A DNA stretch of 11,800 nucleotides from Bacteroidota bacterium. GTDB taxonomy: Bacteria; Bacteroidota; Ignavibacteria; SZUA-365. This document shows positions 1-7,740 of this stretch, in pieces. Within the stretch, counting starts at the first letter, position 1. Every line of letters begins with the position of its first letter. The notes under the pieces are model-generated. The model was not told the origin of the DNA. It saw only the letters and a program-made list of their open reading frames with translations, and made no database searches. Location of the stretch: positions 1 through 11,800 of the forward strand of contig JAGTUW010000161.1 of NCBI GenBank assembly GCA_018224345.1, written 5' to 3'. The position numbers and the translations under genes are program-made.

Positions 1-2
1 CA

Positions 3-2117
3 CTGTATCTGATCGCACTCGTCGCAGCGGCGATCCCTATCATACTCCATCTGCTGAATCTCCGTAAGACACGTGTCATCGAATTCAGTACACTGACCTT
101 TCTCAAGGAGCTGCAGCGCAGTAAAATCCGGAAGCTGAAAATCCGGCAATGGCTGCTCCTTGCCCTGCGAACACTCATTATCGTGTTCCTCGTCCTTGCG
201 TTCACTCGTCCCGCCCTGCGAAGCGGTTTCGGCTTTCTGCCTGGCACCACAGCAAAAAGTTCTGTGGTCATCGTGCTTGATAACTCCTTCAGCATGTTGA
301 TGAGTGACGAAAACGGCCGCCTCCTCAAACAGGCGAAACAGAAAGCAACCGAATTACTCGAATTACTCGAGGCAGGTGATGACGTCGCACTCGTCCTTAC
401 CACCAATCCCGAAACAACGAACGAAATGACCGCGGCGCTCAATGCCGTTCGTGGTGAAATAGAGGATGTCACTGAATCATTCGCACACGGAGATTATCAG
501 CAGGCACTCACGGCGGCAAGTGCATTGCTTTCCGCCAGCAGCAATTTCAACAAGGAAGTCTATGTCATCACCGACCGGCAACGTTCGCAGTTTCTGCGGA
601 ACGAGGATGTGGCTGGAAAATCGCTGTTCGATGCGGATGTGAATGTCTTCCTGCTTCCCGTAGGAAATCAAGCCAGAGGGAATACCTACGTCAGCGACGT
701 GGAAGTGAAAAACAGTATTTTTGAAAGTGGCAAACCGGTCGATATCGCGGCTACCATACGCAATGTCTCAGACGCACCCCTGTCCGATGCCATCGTTTCC
801 ATCTTTCTCGGCGGGGAACGTGTCACACAGAAAACCGTCGATGTGCCGGTCGGCGGTACCCGTCAGATCGAGTTCACCGTGCTTCCGAAACAGGATGGCT
901 GGGTGCCCGGTTTTGTGGATCTCGAGGACGATCACCTTCCGGAGGATAACCGCCGCTATTTTGGCTTCCATATCCCGCGCACTGTCAACATCCTGCTCGG
1001 TCCCTCTGGAAAACGAGACGGAAGACTGATCGCACTTGCTCTGAATCCCGGCGACGGGGACACGGAAGGCGATCATCGTTTCAATGTCGATGCGATCGGA
1101 AGCAGCCAACTGCTTTCGGCCAACCTCGCGCGCTATGACGTCGCCATACTCCTCGGGGCCGAAACACTTTCCGATGCCTTCCAGCAGCGTTTGTCATCCT
1201 GGCTCCGTGAAGGCGGCAGTGTCATCCTGTTCCCCGATGCCGACGGAAATGTCGATACCTGGTCGAAGACCTTGCTGCCACGCCTGGGCTTGCCGGCTGC
1301 AACAGGCACCACCGGGTCCCTGACGGAAACCTCCTCCTTTCTCAGCTTCGGAAATATCGACTTTGATCACCCCCTCTTCGACGGAATGTTCGAATTTGTC
1401 GAAGAAAACACACAACCGGAAATTGAATCACCGCGGCTCTACTACAGCGTCCGCATCCGCGGAGATGAGAATGCACGCCAGGTAATCAGTACGCGCGCGG
1501 GTGATGCGTTTCTCCTTGATGCATCTGTGGGGAAAGGACGCGCCCTGGTCTTCGCGGTTTCACCCGATCCGGGCTGGTCCGATTTTCCGTTCAAAGGATT
1601 GTACCTTCCACTGCTGAACAAAGCGATGTACTATCTCGCAGCAAGAGAAGACAGAGCTCTCGACCTGACCGTCGCGGAAAACACCGAAATCACACTCACC
1701 AGCGCTGTCACCGGTGAACAGCTCTTCGAACTTCGCGGACCCGACGGAAGCATGCAGCGTATCGTACCAAAAGCACTTCCCTCCGGGCTGGTGTTCCCCG
1801 TCGATGCGCCGGGCTTCCCCGGTGTCTATACACTCAACGCAGGTGAGGAGGTGCTGCGTGCGTTCTCGGTCAACACCGATCCACTCGAATCCGATCTGAC
1901 ACGGGCGGACGAACCCATGATCGAGGATTTTCTCTCGCAACTCGGTATCGCACGCTTTGTAACATTGACACAGGAAAGCAACGTCCAGCAAGCCGTCACC
2001 CAGCTCCGCTTTGGCGTCGAACTCTGGAAATACATGATCGCCCTCGCGATTCTGTGCGCACTGCTGGAAATGCTCATAGCACGAGACAGAAAACAACAGG
2101 AACTGCCGAACGAATGA
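3..2117 (+). CDS. BatA-type membrane protein with von Willebrand factor A domain (5' end cut by window edge)
   Basis: The frame is open from the first bases, so the gene starts just left of the window. Related proteins begin with a few residues before LYLIAL, so probably under ten codons are missing; the internal GTG at 183 is not the start. In the 704 visible residues, 1-18 are a membrane helix, 21-49 a basic linker with the BatA-like RKTRVIEFSTLTFL, and 50-68 a second helix. A vWA domain follows with an intact metal-site motif DNSFS (residues 93-97, base 279) and a later VYVITDRQ strand. Next come a beta-sandwich resembling CARDB-type modules (about 690-960), an alpha/beta domain resembling the glutamine-amidotransferase-like fold (about 975-1420), a beta-rich segment, and a C-terminal helix (about 2031-2085). 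The family is known from MoxR/Bat aerotolerance-type loci and is thought to act in the periplasm. The exact substrate is unknown. The stop overlaps the hflX start as ATGA. Confidence 0.88.
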   Translation: MYLIALVAAAIPIILHLLNLRKTRVIEFSTLTFLKELQRSKIRKLKIRQWLLLALRTLIIVFLVLAFTRPALRSGFGFLPGTTAKSSVVIVLDNSFSMLMSDENGRLLKQAKQKATELLELLEAGDDVALVLTTNPETTNEMTAALNAVRGEIEDVTESFAHGDYQQALTAASALLSASSNFNKEVYVITDRQRSQFLRNEDVAGKSLFDADVNVFLLPVGNQARGNTYVSDVEVKNSIFESGKPVDIAATIRNVSDAPLSDAIVSIFLGGERVTQKTVDVPVGGTRQIEFTVLPKQDGWVPGFVDLEDDHLPEDNRRYFGFHIPRTVNILLGPSGKRDGRLIALALNPGDGDTEGDHRFNVDAIGSSQLLSANLARYDVAILLGAETLSDAFQQRLSSWLREGGSVILFPDADGNVDTWSKTLLPRLGLPAATGTTGSLTETSSFLSFGNIDFDHPLFDGMFEFVEENTQPEIESPRLYYSVRIRGDENARQVISTRAGDAFLLDASVGKGRALVFAVSPDPGWSDFPFKGLYLPLLNKAMYYLAAREDRALDLTVAENTEITLTSAVTGEQLFELRGPDGSMQRIVPKALPSGLVFPVDAPGFPGVYTLNAGEEVLRAFSVNTDPLESDLTRADEPMIEDFLSQLGIARFVTLTQESNVQQAVTQLRFGVELWKYMIALAILCALLEMLIARDRKQQELPNE

Positions 2118-3553
2118 ACAACGAGAAGGACAAGTATAACGAGAGGGACAGGTACGACGATACGTACGATGATGATGGCACGGAAGAACAGATGCCGCAC
2201 TCCAAAGTTGGCTACGAAGAACCGGTCGGCGGAATCGAAGAGGAGCAGGAAACACCATACGTCAAACCGTCGGAACGTGTCCATGATACCGCAACGAAAA
2301 CAGAGCGAGTGATTCTTGTCGGGGTGTCGCGGCCTCCATCACAACTGCGTTATGAAACCGACGAGCATCTCGACGAACTGGAATTGCTTGCCCAGACTGC
2401 GGGCGCCGATGTCATCGAAAAAATCTTTCAGAACCGCTCCTCCATCAGTGTCACGACGTTCATCGGCAAGGGCAAAGCCGAATATCTTGCGCAACGATGC
2501 GAGGATCTCGATATTCAGACAGTCATATTCGATGATGATCTCACCCCCGTACAGCAACGCAACCTTGAGCGGGCACTCAACCGCAAAGTGCTGGACCGTA
2601 CTGCACTGATTCTCGACATATTCGCCAAGAATGCCCGGAGCAGCGCAGCCAAAACCCAGGTCGAGCTGGCACAGCTTCAATACATGCTGCCACGACTGAC
2701 GAGGATGTGGACGCATCTTTCCAAACAGTATGGTGGCATCGGAACGAAGGGCCCGGGCGAAACACAGATTGAAGCCGACCGTCGCATGGTACGCGAACGC
2801 ATCGCACATCTCAAGGAAAAACTCGCACGGATCGACCGGCAGCGGTCCACACAGCGTAAGGGGCGGCAGGACATTACACGGGTCTCCCTCGTGGGCTACA
2901 CAAACGTCGGAAAGTCCACCCTGCTGAACATGCTTACAGGCTCGGATGTTCTGGTCGAGGACATGCTCTTCGCCACACTGGATTCCACCGTCCGTTCCGT
3001 CGAGATCGAAGGACGCACACTCCTGCTCTCCGACACGGTCGGCTTCATCCGCAAACTCCCGACCCGGCTGATCGCATCGTTCAAAAGCACGCTCGATGAG
3101 GTCGTCGAAGCCGATATCATTCTCCATGTCGTCGATATCGCGCATCCTCATTTCAAGGAACAGATCGATGTCGTCAGGGAAACTCTCAGGGAATTGCAGG
3201 CGGATCAGAAACCGACGATCATGGTGTTCAACAAGATCGACCGTCTGGAAGATGCCGGGTCGATGGCCGGTCTCAAAGGTGAGTACGATAACACCGTATT
3301 TGTTTCCGCCGCGCGGGGCATGAACATCGGAGAACTCAAAGCAGCGATCCTTCTGGCGGCTGAAGAACAGCACAGAGAAAAGGTGTTTGAAATTCGTCCT
3401 CCGGATTTCAGTCTGAGTGCGGAATTTCACCGGGTGGCACGTATTGTGGAGGAACAGTACGAGGAAGATCATATCCGTATCCGCTGCATCCTTCCTCCCG
3501 ATGTCGAGCGACGCCTTCTGCATGTATACGCCGACCGTCTTCGCCTTGTCTGA
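2114..3553 (+). CDS. hflX: HflX, ribosome-associated GTPase
   Basis: A 479-residue GTPase of the HflX/Obg-related family. HflX binds the 50S subunit and splits stalled or idle 70S ribosomes, notably after heat stress (known of the family). Seen here: the HflX N-terminal domain (about 85-200), the family signature GGIGTKGPGETQIEADRR (207-224), and the G domain with G1 GYTNVGKS (261-268), G3 DTVG (307-310), G4 NKID (373-376) and G5 SAA (398-400). A C-terminal domain (about 425-479) ends in HVYADRLRLV. The ATG at 2114 is preferred because it overlaps the upstream stop; a GTG at 2054 in the same frame would add 20 residues buried in the previous gene. The ribosome-binding site is weak (AGGA at 2098-2101), so translational coupling is likely. 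Residues 1-62 form an acidic, tyrosine-rich, probably disordered extension before the core starts at KTERVILVG. All GTPase motifs are intact. Confidence 0.96.
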   Translation: MNNEKDKYNERDRYDDTYDDDGTEEQMPHSKVGYEEPVGGIEEEQETPYVKPSERVHDTATKTERVILVGVSRPPSQLRYETDEHLDELELLAQTAGADVIEKIFQNRSSISVTTFIGKGKAEYLAQRCEDLDIQTVIFDDDLTPVQQRNLERALNRKVLDRTALILDIFAKNARSSAAKTQVELAQLQYMLPRLTRMWTHLSKQYGGIGTKGPGETQIEADRRMVRERIAHLKEKLARIDRQRSTQRKGRQDITRVSLVGYTNVGKSTLLNMLTGSDVLVEDMLFATLDSTVRSVEIEGRTLLLSDTVGFIRKLPTRLIASFKSTLDEVVEADIILHVVDIAHPHFKEQIDVVRETLRELQADQKPTIMVFNKIDRLEDAGSMAGLKGEYDNTVFVSAARGMNIGELKAAILLAAEEQHREKVFEIRPPDFSLSAEFHRVARIVEEQYEEDHIRIRCILPPDVERRLLHVYADRLRLV

Positions 3554-3601
3554 AGACGATGCCGTCACCTGCAACCGTTGTGTTTTTCATTTTATCGTTT
3601 T

Positions 3602-3613
3602 TGTATGCATACA
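3602..3613. promoter_or_regulatory. 12-base perfect palindrome in AT-rich leader upstream of the TonB receptor gene
   Basis: The gap 3554-3718 is the only sizeable non-coding stretch before the receptor gene. It holds a T-rich block (about 3578-3606) in an otherwise GC-rich region. At its edge lies the perfect palindrome TGTATGCATACA, centred about 110 bases before the ATG at 3719. Such a dyad could be an operator, and the AT-rich block could be promoter DNA, but I see no clean -35/-10 pair and no clean Bacteroidota TAnnTTTG box. A separate 7-base inverted repeat (CGGCAGG 3653-3659, CCTGCCG 3683-3689) has a 23-base loop and is probably too weak to matter. No convincing terminator for hflX is visible. 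Confidence 0.25.
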
Positions 3614-3718
3614 GTCTCGCGCCGCGATCCGCTTCAACCTCGAAGACGCTGACGGCAGGCAGAGCGTGATCGGTTATTCATTCCTGCCGGTACAAGCAAA
3701 ATTCCCGGAGACATTCGG

Positions 3719-5962
3719 ATGCTTCGTTTCGTGTTCATAATCGTGCTTACCCTGCTCCCGGCCTTTCTCCGGTCCCAGGGCGTTATTTCAGGCAGCGTAC
3801 AGGAAGCCGGCTCCGGAGAAGCGATCATCGGCGCCAACGTGCTGATCGCCGGCAGTGGCAAGGGCGCGGCAACAAATCGTTACGGATACTTCGCGATCGC
3901 AGGCCTTCCATACGGCGAATACACCCTCCGCATTTCAGCGATCGGCTACCATCAGGAAACCCGCACGATTACTCTTGATGAGCAGCAGTCAGTACGACTC
4001 GTCATCGAACTGCGGTCCGCAGTGATCGAACTCGGCGAGGTAAGCATCGAGGCCGACAGGGAATTCGATGGCACGCAACGGATCAGCGTCACCAGCGTTC
4101 CCATGGAACAGATTCTGCGTCTTCCTTCTCTCGGCGGGGAAGTCGATCTCTTCCGTGCTCTGCAATTGCTGCCCGGCGTGCAGGAATCCTCCGAACTTTC
4201 GAGCGGACTGTATATCCGCGGCGGCAGTCCCGATCAGAATCTCATCCTGCTCGACCGCATGGTACTCTACAACCCCTCCCACCTTGGCGGCTTTCTTTCC
4301 ACGTTCAATGCCGACGCGATCAACAACGTCACACTGATCAAGGGAGCCATGCCCGCCGAGTATGGAGGACGACTCTCCTCCGTCGTGGATGTCAGCATGC
4401 GCGAGGGCGGGCGCGACCGTATCCGCGGTGCAGGCGGGATCAGTATGATCGACTCGCGACTGACGATCGACGGTCCCATCAACGAAGACATCACCTTCAT
4501 GCTCTCCGGAAGACGTGTGTACCTCGACTGGCTGGTGGACCTTATGACTGATGAGGGGGCACTCAATTATTACTTCTACGACCTGGTTGCCAAGACAAAT
4601 ATAAAAATGGGAGAAAATGACCGTATATTCTTTTCTGGTTTTTTCGGCCGTGACGTCATGGGAGATCCGGATGACGGATATTCCGATGACTTCCACATCT
4701 CCTGGGGAAACAGTGCGGGGAATCTGCGTTGGACACACATCTTCGGAAACAATCTGTTTACCAATGTCTCCGCAGTCGTCAGTGATTATCGCTTCAGCTC
4801 CGAACTGGAGGAATGGGATGACACACGATTCAAATCCATCTCAGGCATACTCGATTACTCGGTACGCGGAGAGGCCGAGTATTTTCACAGTGCCGAACAC
4901 ACGTTCAAAGGCGGTATTGAGCTGACACTGCACACGTTCACCTCCGAGGCCTCGTCGGATGAATATGAGTTCAACGAATTTACACCCCACTTACCCACGC
5001 ACCGCGGAACGGAACTGTCACTCTTTCTTCAGGACGAATGGATGGTCGATGAAAGTTTCACCCTGCAGCTTGGCGGACGCGCATTCTATTTTGACAGAGG
5101 TCCGTATTTCAGACTCGAACCGCGTTTCGCCGCTTTCTACACGACTGAGCAACAGCTCACGTTCAAAGCAGCATTCATCGGTGCCAATCAGTTTCTCCAT
5201 CTCGTCTCACGCAATGACATCTCCCTGCCGACGGATATGTGGTTCCCTTCCACTGCCACGCTTCCGCCCTCATGGTCACTGCAATACGTACTTGGGGTGG
5301 AACGCCCCTTCCTCGATGGTATGTACTCCGTGTCGCTGGAAGGGTACTACAAAAGTATGAACAACCTGCTCGAATTTCGCGACGATGCCGTGTTCTCGAT
5401 ATTCGCGCCCCTTGAAAATGAACTCACCCGGGGAGACGGACAGGGCTACGGCATCGAACTGTTCGTGCAAAAACGCAAAGGCAGCTTCACCGGCTGGCTG
5501 GGGTACACGCTGGCATGGACGGACAGGACCTTCCCCGAGCTCAATGACGGCAACAGCTTTCCCCCACGCTACGACCGGCGACACGATGTTTCTTTGGTAC
5601 TCAATTACACGTTGAGCCACCGTTGGGAATTCACTGCCGTCTGGGTGTACGGAACGGGCCAGGCCTTTACTTTCCCCGTCGCACAATATATGTTGAACGA
5701 ACATGATCCGGTCAGACTGCTCTACAGTGAACGAAACGGATACCGCCTGCCGGCATATCACCGGCTGGACCTGAATTTCAGCTATGCCTTCAAATGGTTC
5801 GACTGGGACTGGAAAGCGAGCATCAATCTCTACAATACCTACAGCCGTATGAATCCCTATGCCCGTTATCTCGATCACAACTGGGGAACAGGGCGCTGGG
5901 AGCTCAAACAACTGACACTCTTTCCGCTATTGCCGACCTTCGGCCTCAGTTTCATTTTCTGA
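3719..5962 (+). CDS. TonB-dependent outer-membrane receptor with carboxypeptidase-regulatory-like N-terminal domain
   Basis: A 747-residue outer-membrane receptor expected to import a ligand using TonB/ExbBD energy. A signal peptide covers about residues 1-20 (hydrophobic core FVFIIVLTLLPAFL, end near RSQG). Residues about 22-100 match the CarboxypepD_reg-like beta-sandwich (ISGSVQEAGSGEAIIGANV, then NRYGYFAIAGLPYGEYTL), which is typical of Bacteroidota receptors. The plug domain (about 115-230) has LPGVQ, YIRGGSPDQNLILLD and KGAMPAEYGGRLSSVVDVS. The rest is a beta-barrel with many aromatic alternating strands, ending in a terminal Phe (GLSFIF) as expected for Bam-inserted proteins. The start is supported by GGAG at 3707-3710, eight bases before the ATG. 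The DUF4249 lipoprotein gene follows after 22 bases. No SusD-like gene is present, so this is not a standard glycan-uptake pair. The ligand is unknown. Confidence 0.93.
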   Translation: MLRFVFIIVLTLLPAFLRSQGVISGSVQEAGSGEAIIGANVLIAGSGKGAATNRYGYFAIAGLPYGEYTLRISAIGYHQETRTITLDEQQSVRLVIELRSAVIELGEVSIEADREFDGTQRISVTSVPMEQILRLPSLGGEVDLFRALQLLPGVQESSELSSGLYIRGGSPDQNLILLDRMVLYNPSHLGGFLSTFNADAINNVTLIKGAMPAEYGGRLSSVVDVSMREGGRDRIRGAGGISMIDSRLTIDGPINEDITFMLSGRRVYLDWLVDLMTDEGALNYYFYDLVAKTNIKMGENDRIFFSGFFGRDVMGDPDDGYSDDFHISWGNSAGNLRWTHIFGNNLFTNVSAVVSDYRFSSELEEWDDTRFKSISGILDYSVRGEAEYFHSAEHTFKGGIELTLHTFTSEASSDEYEFNEFTPHLPTHRGTELSLFLQDEWMVDESFTLQLGGRAFYFDRGPYFRLEPRFAAFYTTEQQLTFKAAFIGANQFLHLVSRNDISLPTDMWFPSTATLPPSWSLQYVLGVERPFLDGMYSVSLEGYYKSMNNLLEFRDDAVFSIFAPLENELTRGDGQGYGIELFVQKRKGSFTGWLGYTLAWTDRTFPELNDGNSFPPRYDRRHDVSLVLNYTLSHRWEFTAVWVYGTGQAFTFPVAQYMLNEHDPVRLLYSERNGYRLPAYHRLDLNFSYAFKWFDWDWKASINLYNTYSRMNPYARYLDHNWGTGRWELKQLTLFPLLPTFGLSFIF

Positions 5963-5984
5963 TCAACAGCCATCCGGTAGCGAT

Positions 5985-6824
5985 ATGAAATTCCTGTACT
6001 GCATTCTGCCCCTGCTCCTGCTCGTCTCCTGCGAACAGATCGTCAATGCTCCCGACTGGCCTGCGCATGAGGAAAAACTCGCGATTACGGCAACCCTGCA
6101 CATACGTAGCGACACCGTCTTCACATACGCCCGCGTCAGCCGCACGCAGGCATTGGACGAACGTTTCGATCGGTCAGCCACGATGATACACGATGCGGAA
6201 GTGCAGTTGCAGAATGGAGAGCGTATGATCACCCTGACTCCTCACCGGCAGGAGCGTCGTTCGTTCTATCACACATATAATTACAGCGCAATTACACAGT
6301 ATGGGGAAAACGAGGATTACGATCTGACGGTGCGATACGGTGAGAAAACCGCGACCTCGGCAGTGCGGGTTAGGAGAGCTACGATGCGATTCACGGATGT
6401 TCGTCTGGAATACACAGAGGGCGATCCCCGGTTCAGGACTTCCACGTATACACTGTACTACAGTATTCCGGCCCCGCAGGCGGACACCCACACCGAATGC
6501 ACCATCATGTATTGGTCACCCGACATTGAACAATGGATGGAGATACACAACGCGAAGTTACCGCCGCGGGCGAATCGGGACGATGGAATGCTCGAAGGGT
6601 CGATCCCGTTTTTCGCAAGGACCGGCGATCATGTTTCGAAACTGCGCTTCCGCTACATACTCATATCGAGAAATAGCGCGTATATGGAACATTATCATTC
6701 TCGATGGGTTTCGGACTCCCCGTTCGATTCAGCGGACAAAAATCCCAGGTTCAATATCGGCGGCGACGGTATCGGTTTTTTCATGTATGAAATCATCGGT
6801 GATCCGGTGGAAATCATCTACTGA
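5985..6824 (+). CDS. DUF4249-type lipoprotein, partner of the TonB receptor
   Basis: A 279-residue predicted lipoprotein. The N-terminus has a lysine at position 2, a hydrophobic stretch (residues 3-14) and lipobox LVSC with Cys16 as the lipidated residue. The following pattern (CEQIVNAPDWPAHEEKLAITATLH) and the beta-rich body fit my knowledge of DUF4249 proteins, which in Bacteroidota often sit directly behind a TonB receptor with a carboxypeptidase-regulatory-like domain. The function of that family is not established. By analogy it may sit on the outer membrane and help the receptor capture its ligand (inference). The start is 22 bases after the receptor stop without a strong ribosome-binding site, and the lipobox fixes the start well. 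The length is at the short end for the family as I remember it. Assignment to DUF4249 is from pattern and context, not a profile search. Confidence 0.8.
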   Translation: MKFLYCILPLLLLVSCEQIVNAPDWPAHEEKLAITATLHIRSDTVFTYARVSRTQALDERFDRSATMIHDAEVQLQNGERMITLTPHRQERRSFYHTYNYSAITQYGENEDYDLTVRYGEKTATSAVRVRRATMRFTDVRLEYTEGDPRFRTSTYTLYYSIPAPQADTHTECTIMYWSPDIEQWMEIHNAKLPPRANRDDGMLEGSIPFFARTGDHVSKLRFRYILISRNSAYMEHYHSRWVSDSPFDSADKNPRFNIGGDGIGFFMYEIIGDPVEIIY

Positions 6825-6886
6825 GCGAGTCCGCACTCCCTTTCACCGCACAGCGCGCCATCCGTGCATCCCTGCCGTAGACGTCG

Positions 6887-6915
6887 TTGACAGTCAAGCA
6901 CCTTCCTCATTCAAA
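6887..6915 (+). promoter_or_regulatory. possible sigma-70-like promoter upstream of rsmI
   Basis: A perfect TTGACA lies at 6887-6892. Seventeen bases downstream, TTCAAA (6910-6915) matches a -10 box at only three of six positions. It sits in the 134-base gap between the lipoprotein stop and the preferred rsmI ATG at 6959. The gap shows no terminator hairpin. The single perfect hexamer may be chance, and Bacteroidota often use a different promoter consensus. Confidence 0.2.
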
Positions 6916-6958
6916 ACGTGAAATGGAGTTTCCCGAGGATTCCCGTATTATTGTGATC

Positions 6959-7669
6959 ATGAAGGAAGAACGCCCCGAACCCCGTTCCGGCACGCTGTAT
7001 ATCGTGTCCACTCCCATCGGTAACATGGACGACATCACCCTGCGTGCCATACGGATTCTTCGCGATGTCGATCTTATTGCAGCCGAGGATACGCGCACGA
7101 CCGGCAATCTGCTGCGCCATCACGGCATCGACACGGCCACGATCAGTTTTTTTGCGCGCAACGAGCAACGGCGTATTCCACAACTGCTGGAGCGGCTGCA
7201 GGCCGGGAGTTCCCTGGCGGTCGTCTCCGACGCGGGGACGCCGGGCATATCAGATCCTGCCGCACAGCTCATCGCCGCAGTGATCGAAGCAGGTCTCGAA
7301 GTCATTCCCGTTCCCGGTGCTTCCGCCGCTCTGGCGGCTCTGGTCGCCAGCGGATTGCGCATGGACCGCTTCCACTTCGAGGGTTTCCTGCCGATCAAAA
7401 AACGTCGCCGTACACGCATCGAGGCGCTTGTCCGGGAAACGAGAACCGTCATTCTCTATGAATCCGTACACCGGCTGCTTAAAACCCTGCGAGAACTTCA
7501 GGCAGCGATGGGTGAGCGACGCATCTCCGTTTCCCGCGAGATCACGAAAAAGTTCGAGGAAACCGTCCGTGGGAGCATCGAGGAAGTAATCATACATTTT
7601 GAGACGCATCCTCCGAAAGGCGAGTTTGTCCTGGTCATCGAAGGGAAGGAAAACGGGCCGGAAGGATAA
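6959..7669 (+). CDS. rsmI: RsmI, 16S rRNA (cytidine-1402 2'-O) methyltransferase
   Basis: A 236-residue SAM-dependent methyltransferase of the tetrapyrrole-methylase-like fold. It 2'-O-methylates C1402 of 16S rRNA in the decoding centre (family knowledge). Motifs seen: GTLYIVSTPIGNMDDITLRA (11-30), AAEDTRTTGNLLRHHGI (41-57), SDAGTPGISDP (90-100), VPGASAALAALVASGL (118-133), EGFLPIKK (141-148), YESVHRL (167-173), SREITKKFEE (192-201) and GEFVLVIEG (221-229). The frame is open upstream, with an ATG at 6923 (12 residues longer) and a TTG at 6887. I chose 6959 because the family's conserved block usually begins about ten residues from the start, but none of the three has a clear ribosome-binding site. 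The protein ends soon after the catalytic domain and lacks the small C-terminal helical domain of the longer E. coli type (286 residues). It converges on the minus-strand repeat-protein gene. Confidence 0.95.
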   Translation: MKEERPEPRSGTLYIVSTPIGNMDDITLRAIRILRDVDLIAAEDTRTTGNLLRHHGIDTATISFFARNEQRRIPQLLERLQAGSSLAVVSDAGTPGISDPAAQLIAAVIEAGLEVIPVPGASAALAALVASGLRMDRFHFEGFLPIKKRRRTRIEALVRETRTVILYESVHRLLKTLRELQAAMGERRISVSREITKKFEETVRGSIEEVIIHFETHPPKGEFVLVIEGKENGPEG

Positions 7670-7740
7670 TCCTGCTTGCAATGATAACCATCACTGCTGC
7701 GGACATGACGTTATGGAAAGACCTCTGGAATAGTCCCGCA
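7670..7740. other. convergent intergenic gap without clear terminator
   Basis: Seventy-one bases separate the rsmI stop from the stop of the minus-strand repeat-protein gene. I see no stem-loop followed by a T run on either strand. The only dyad is AGGAT-A-ATCCT overlapping the rsmI stop, which has no room for a loop. Termination may be factor-dependent or lie inside the opposing gene. Confidence 0.5.

Noticed and set aside
2339..3574. 411-codon minus-strand open frame opposite hflX
   Set aside because: It is antisense to a fully conserved GTPase, with no motif of its own.
3554..3606. Possible rho-independent terminator after hflX
   Set aside because: There are T runs, but the only stems nearby (GACG-ATGC-CGTC, CAAC-C-GTTG) are too short or lack a workable loop.
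3559..3669. 36-residue open frame with a hydrophobic stretch (MPSPATVVFFILSFLYAYSL) in the gap after hflX
   Set aside because: The hydrophobic part comes from the T-rich block. There is no ribosome-binding site and no support beyond an open frame; promoter or leader DNA is the simpler reading.
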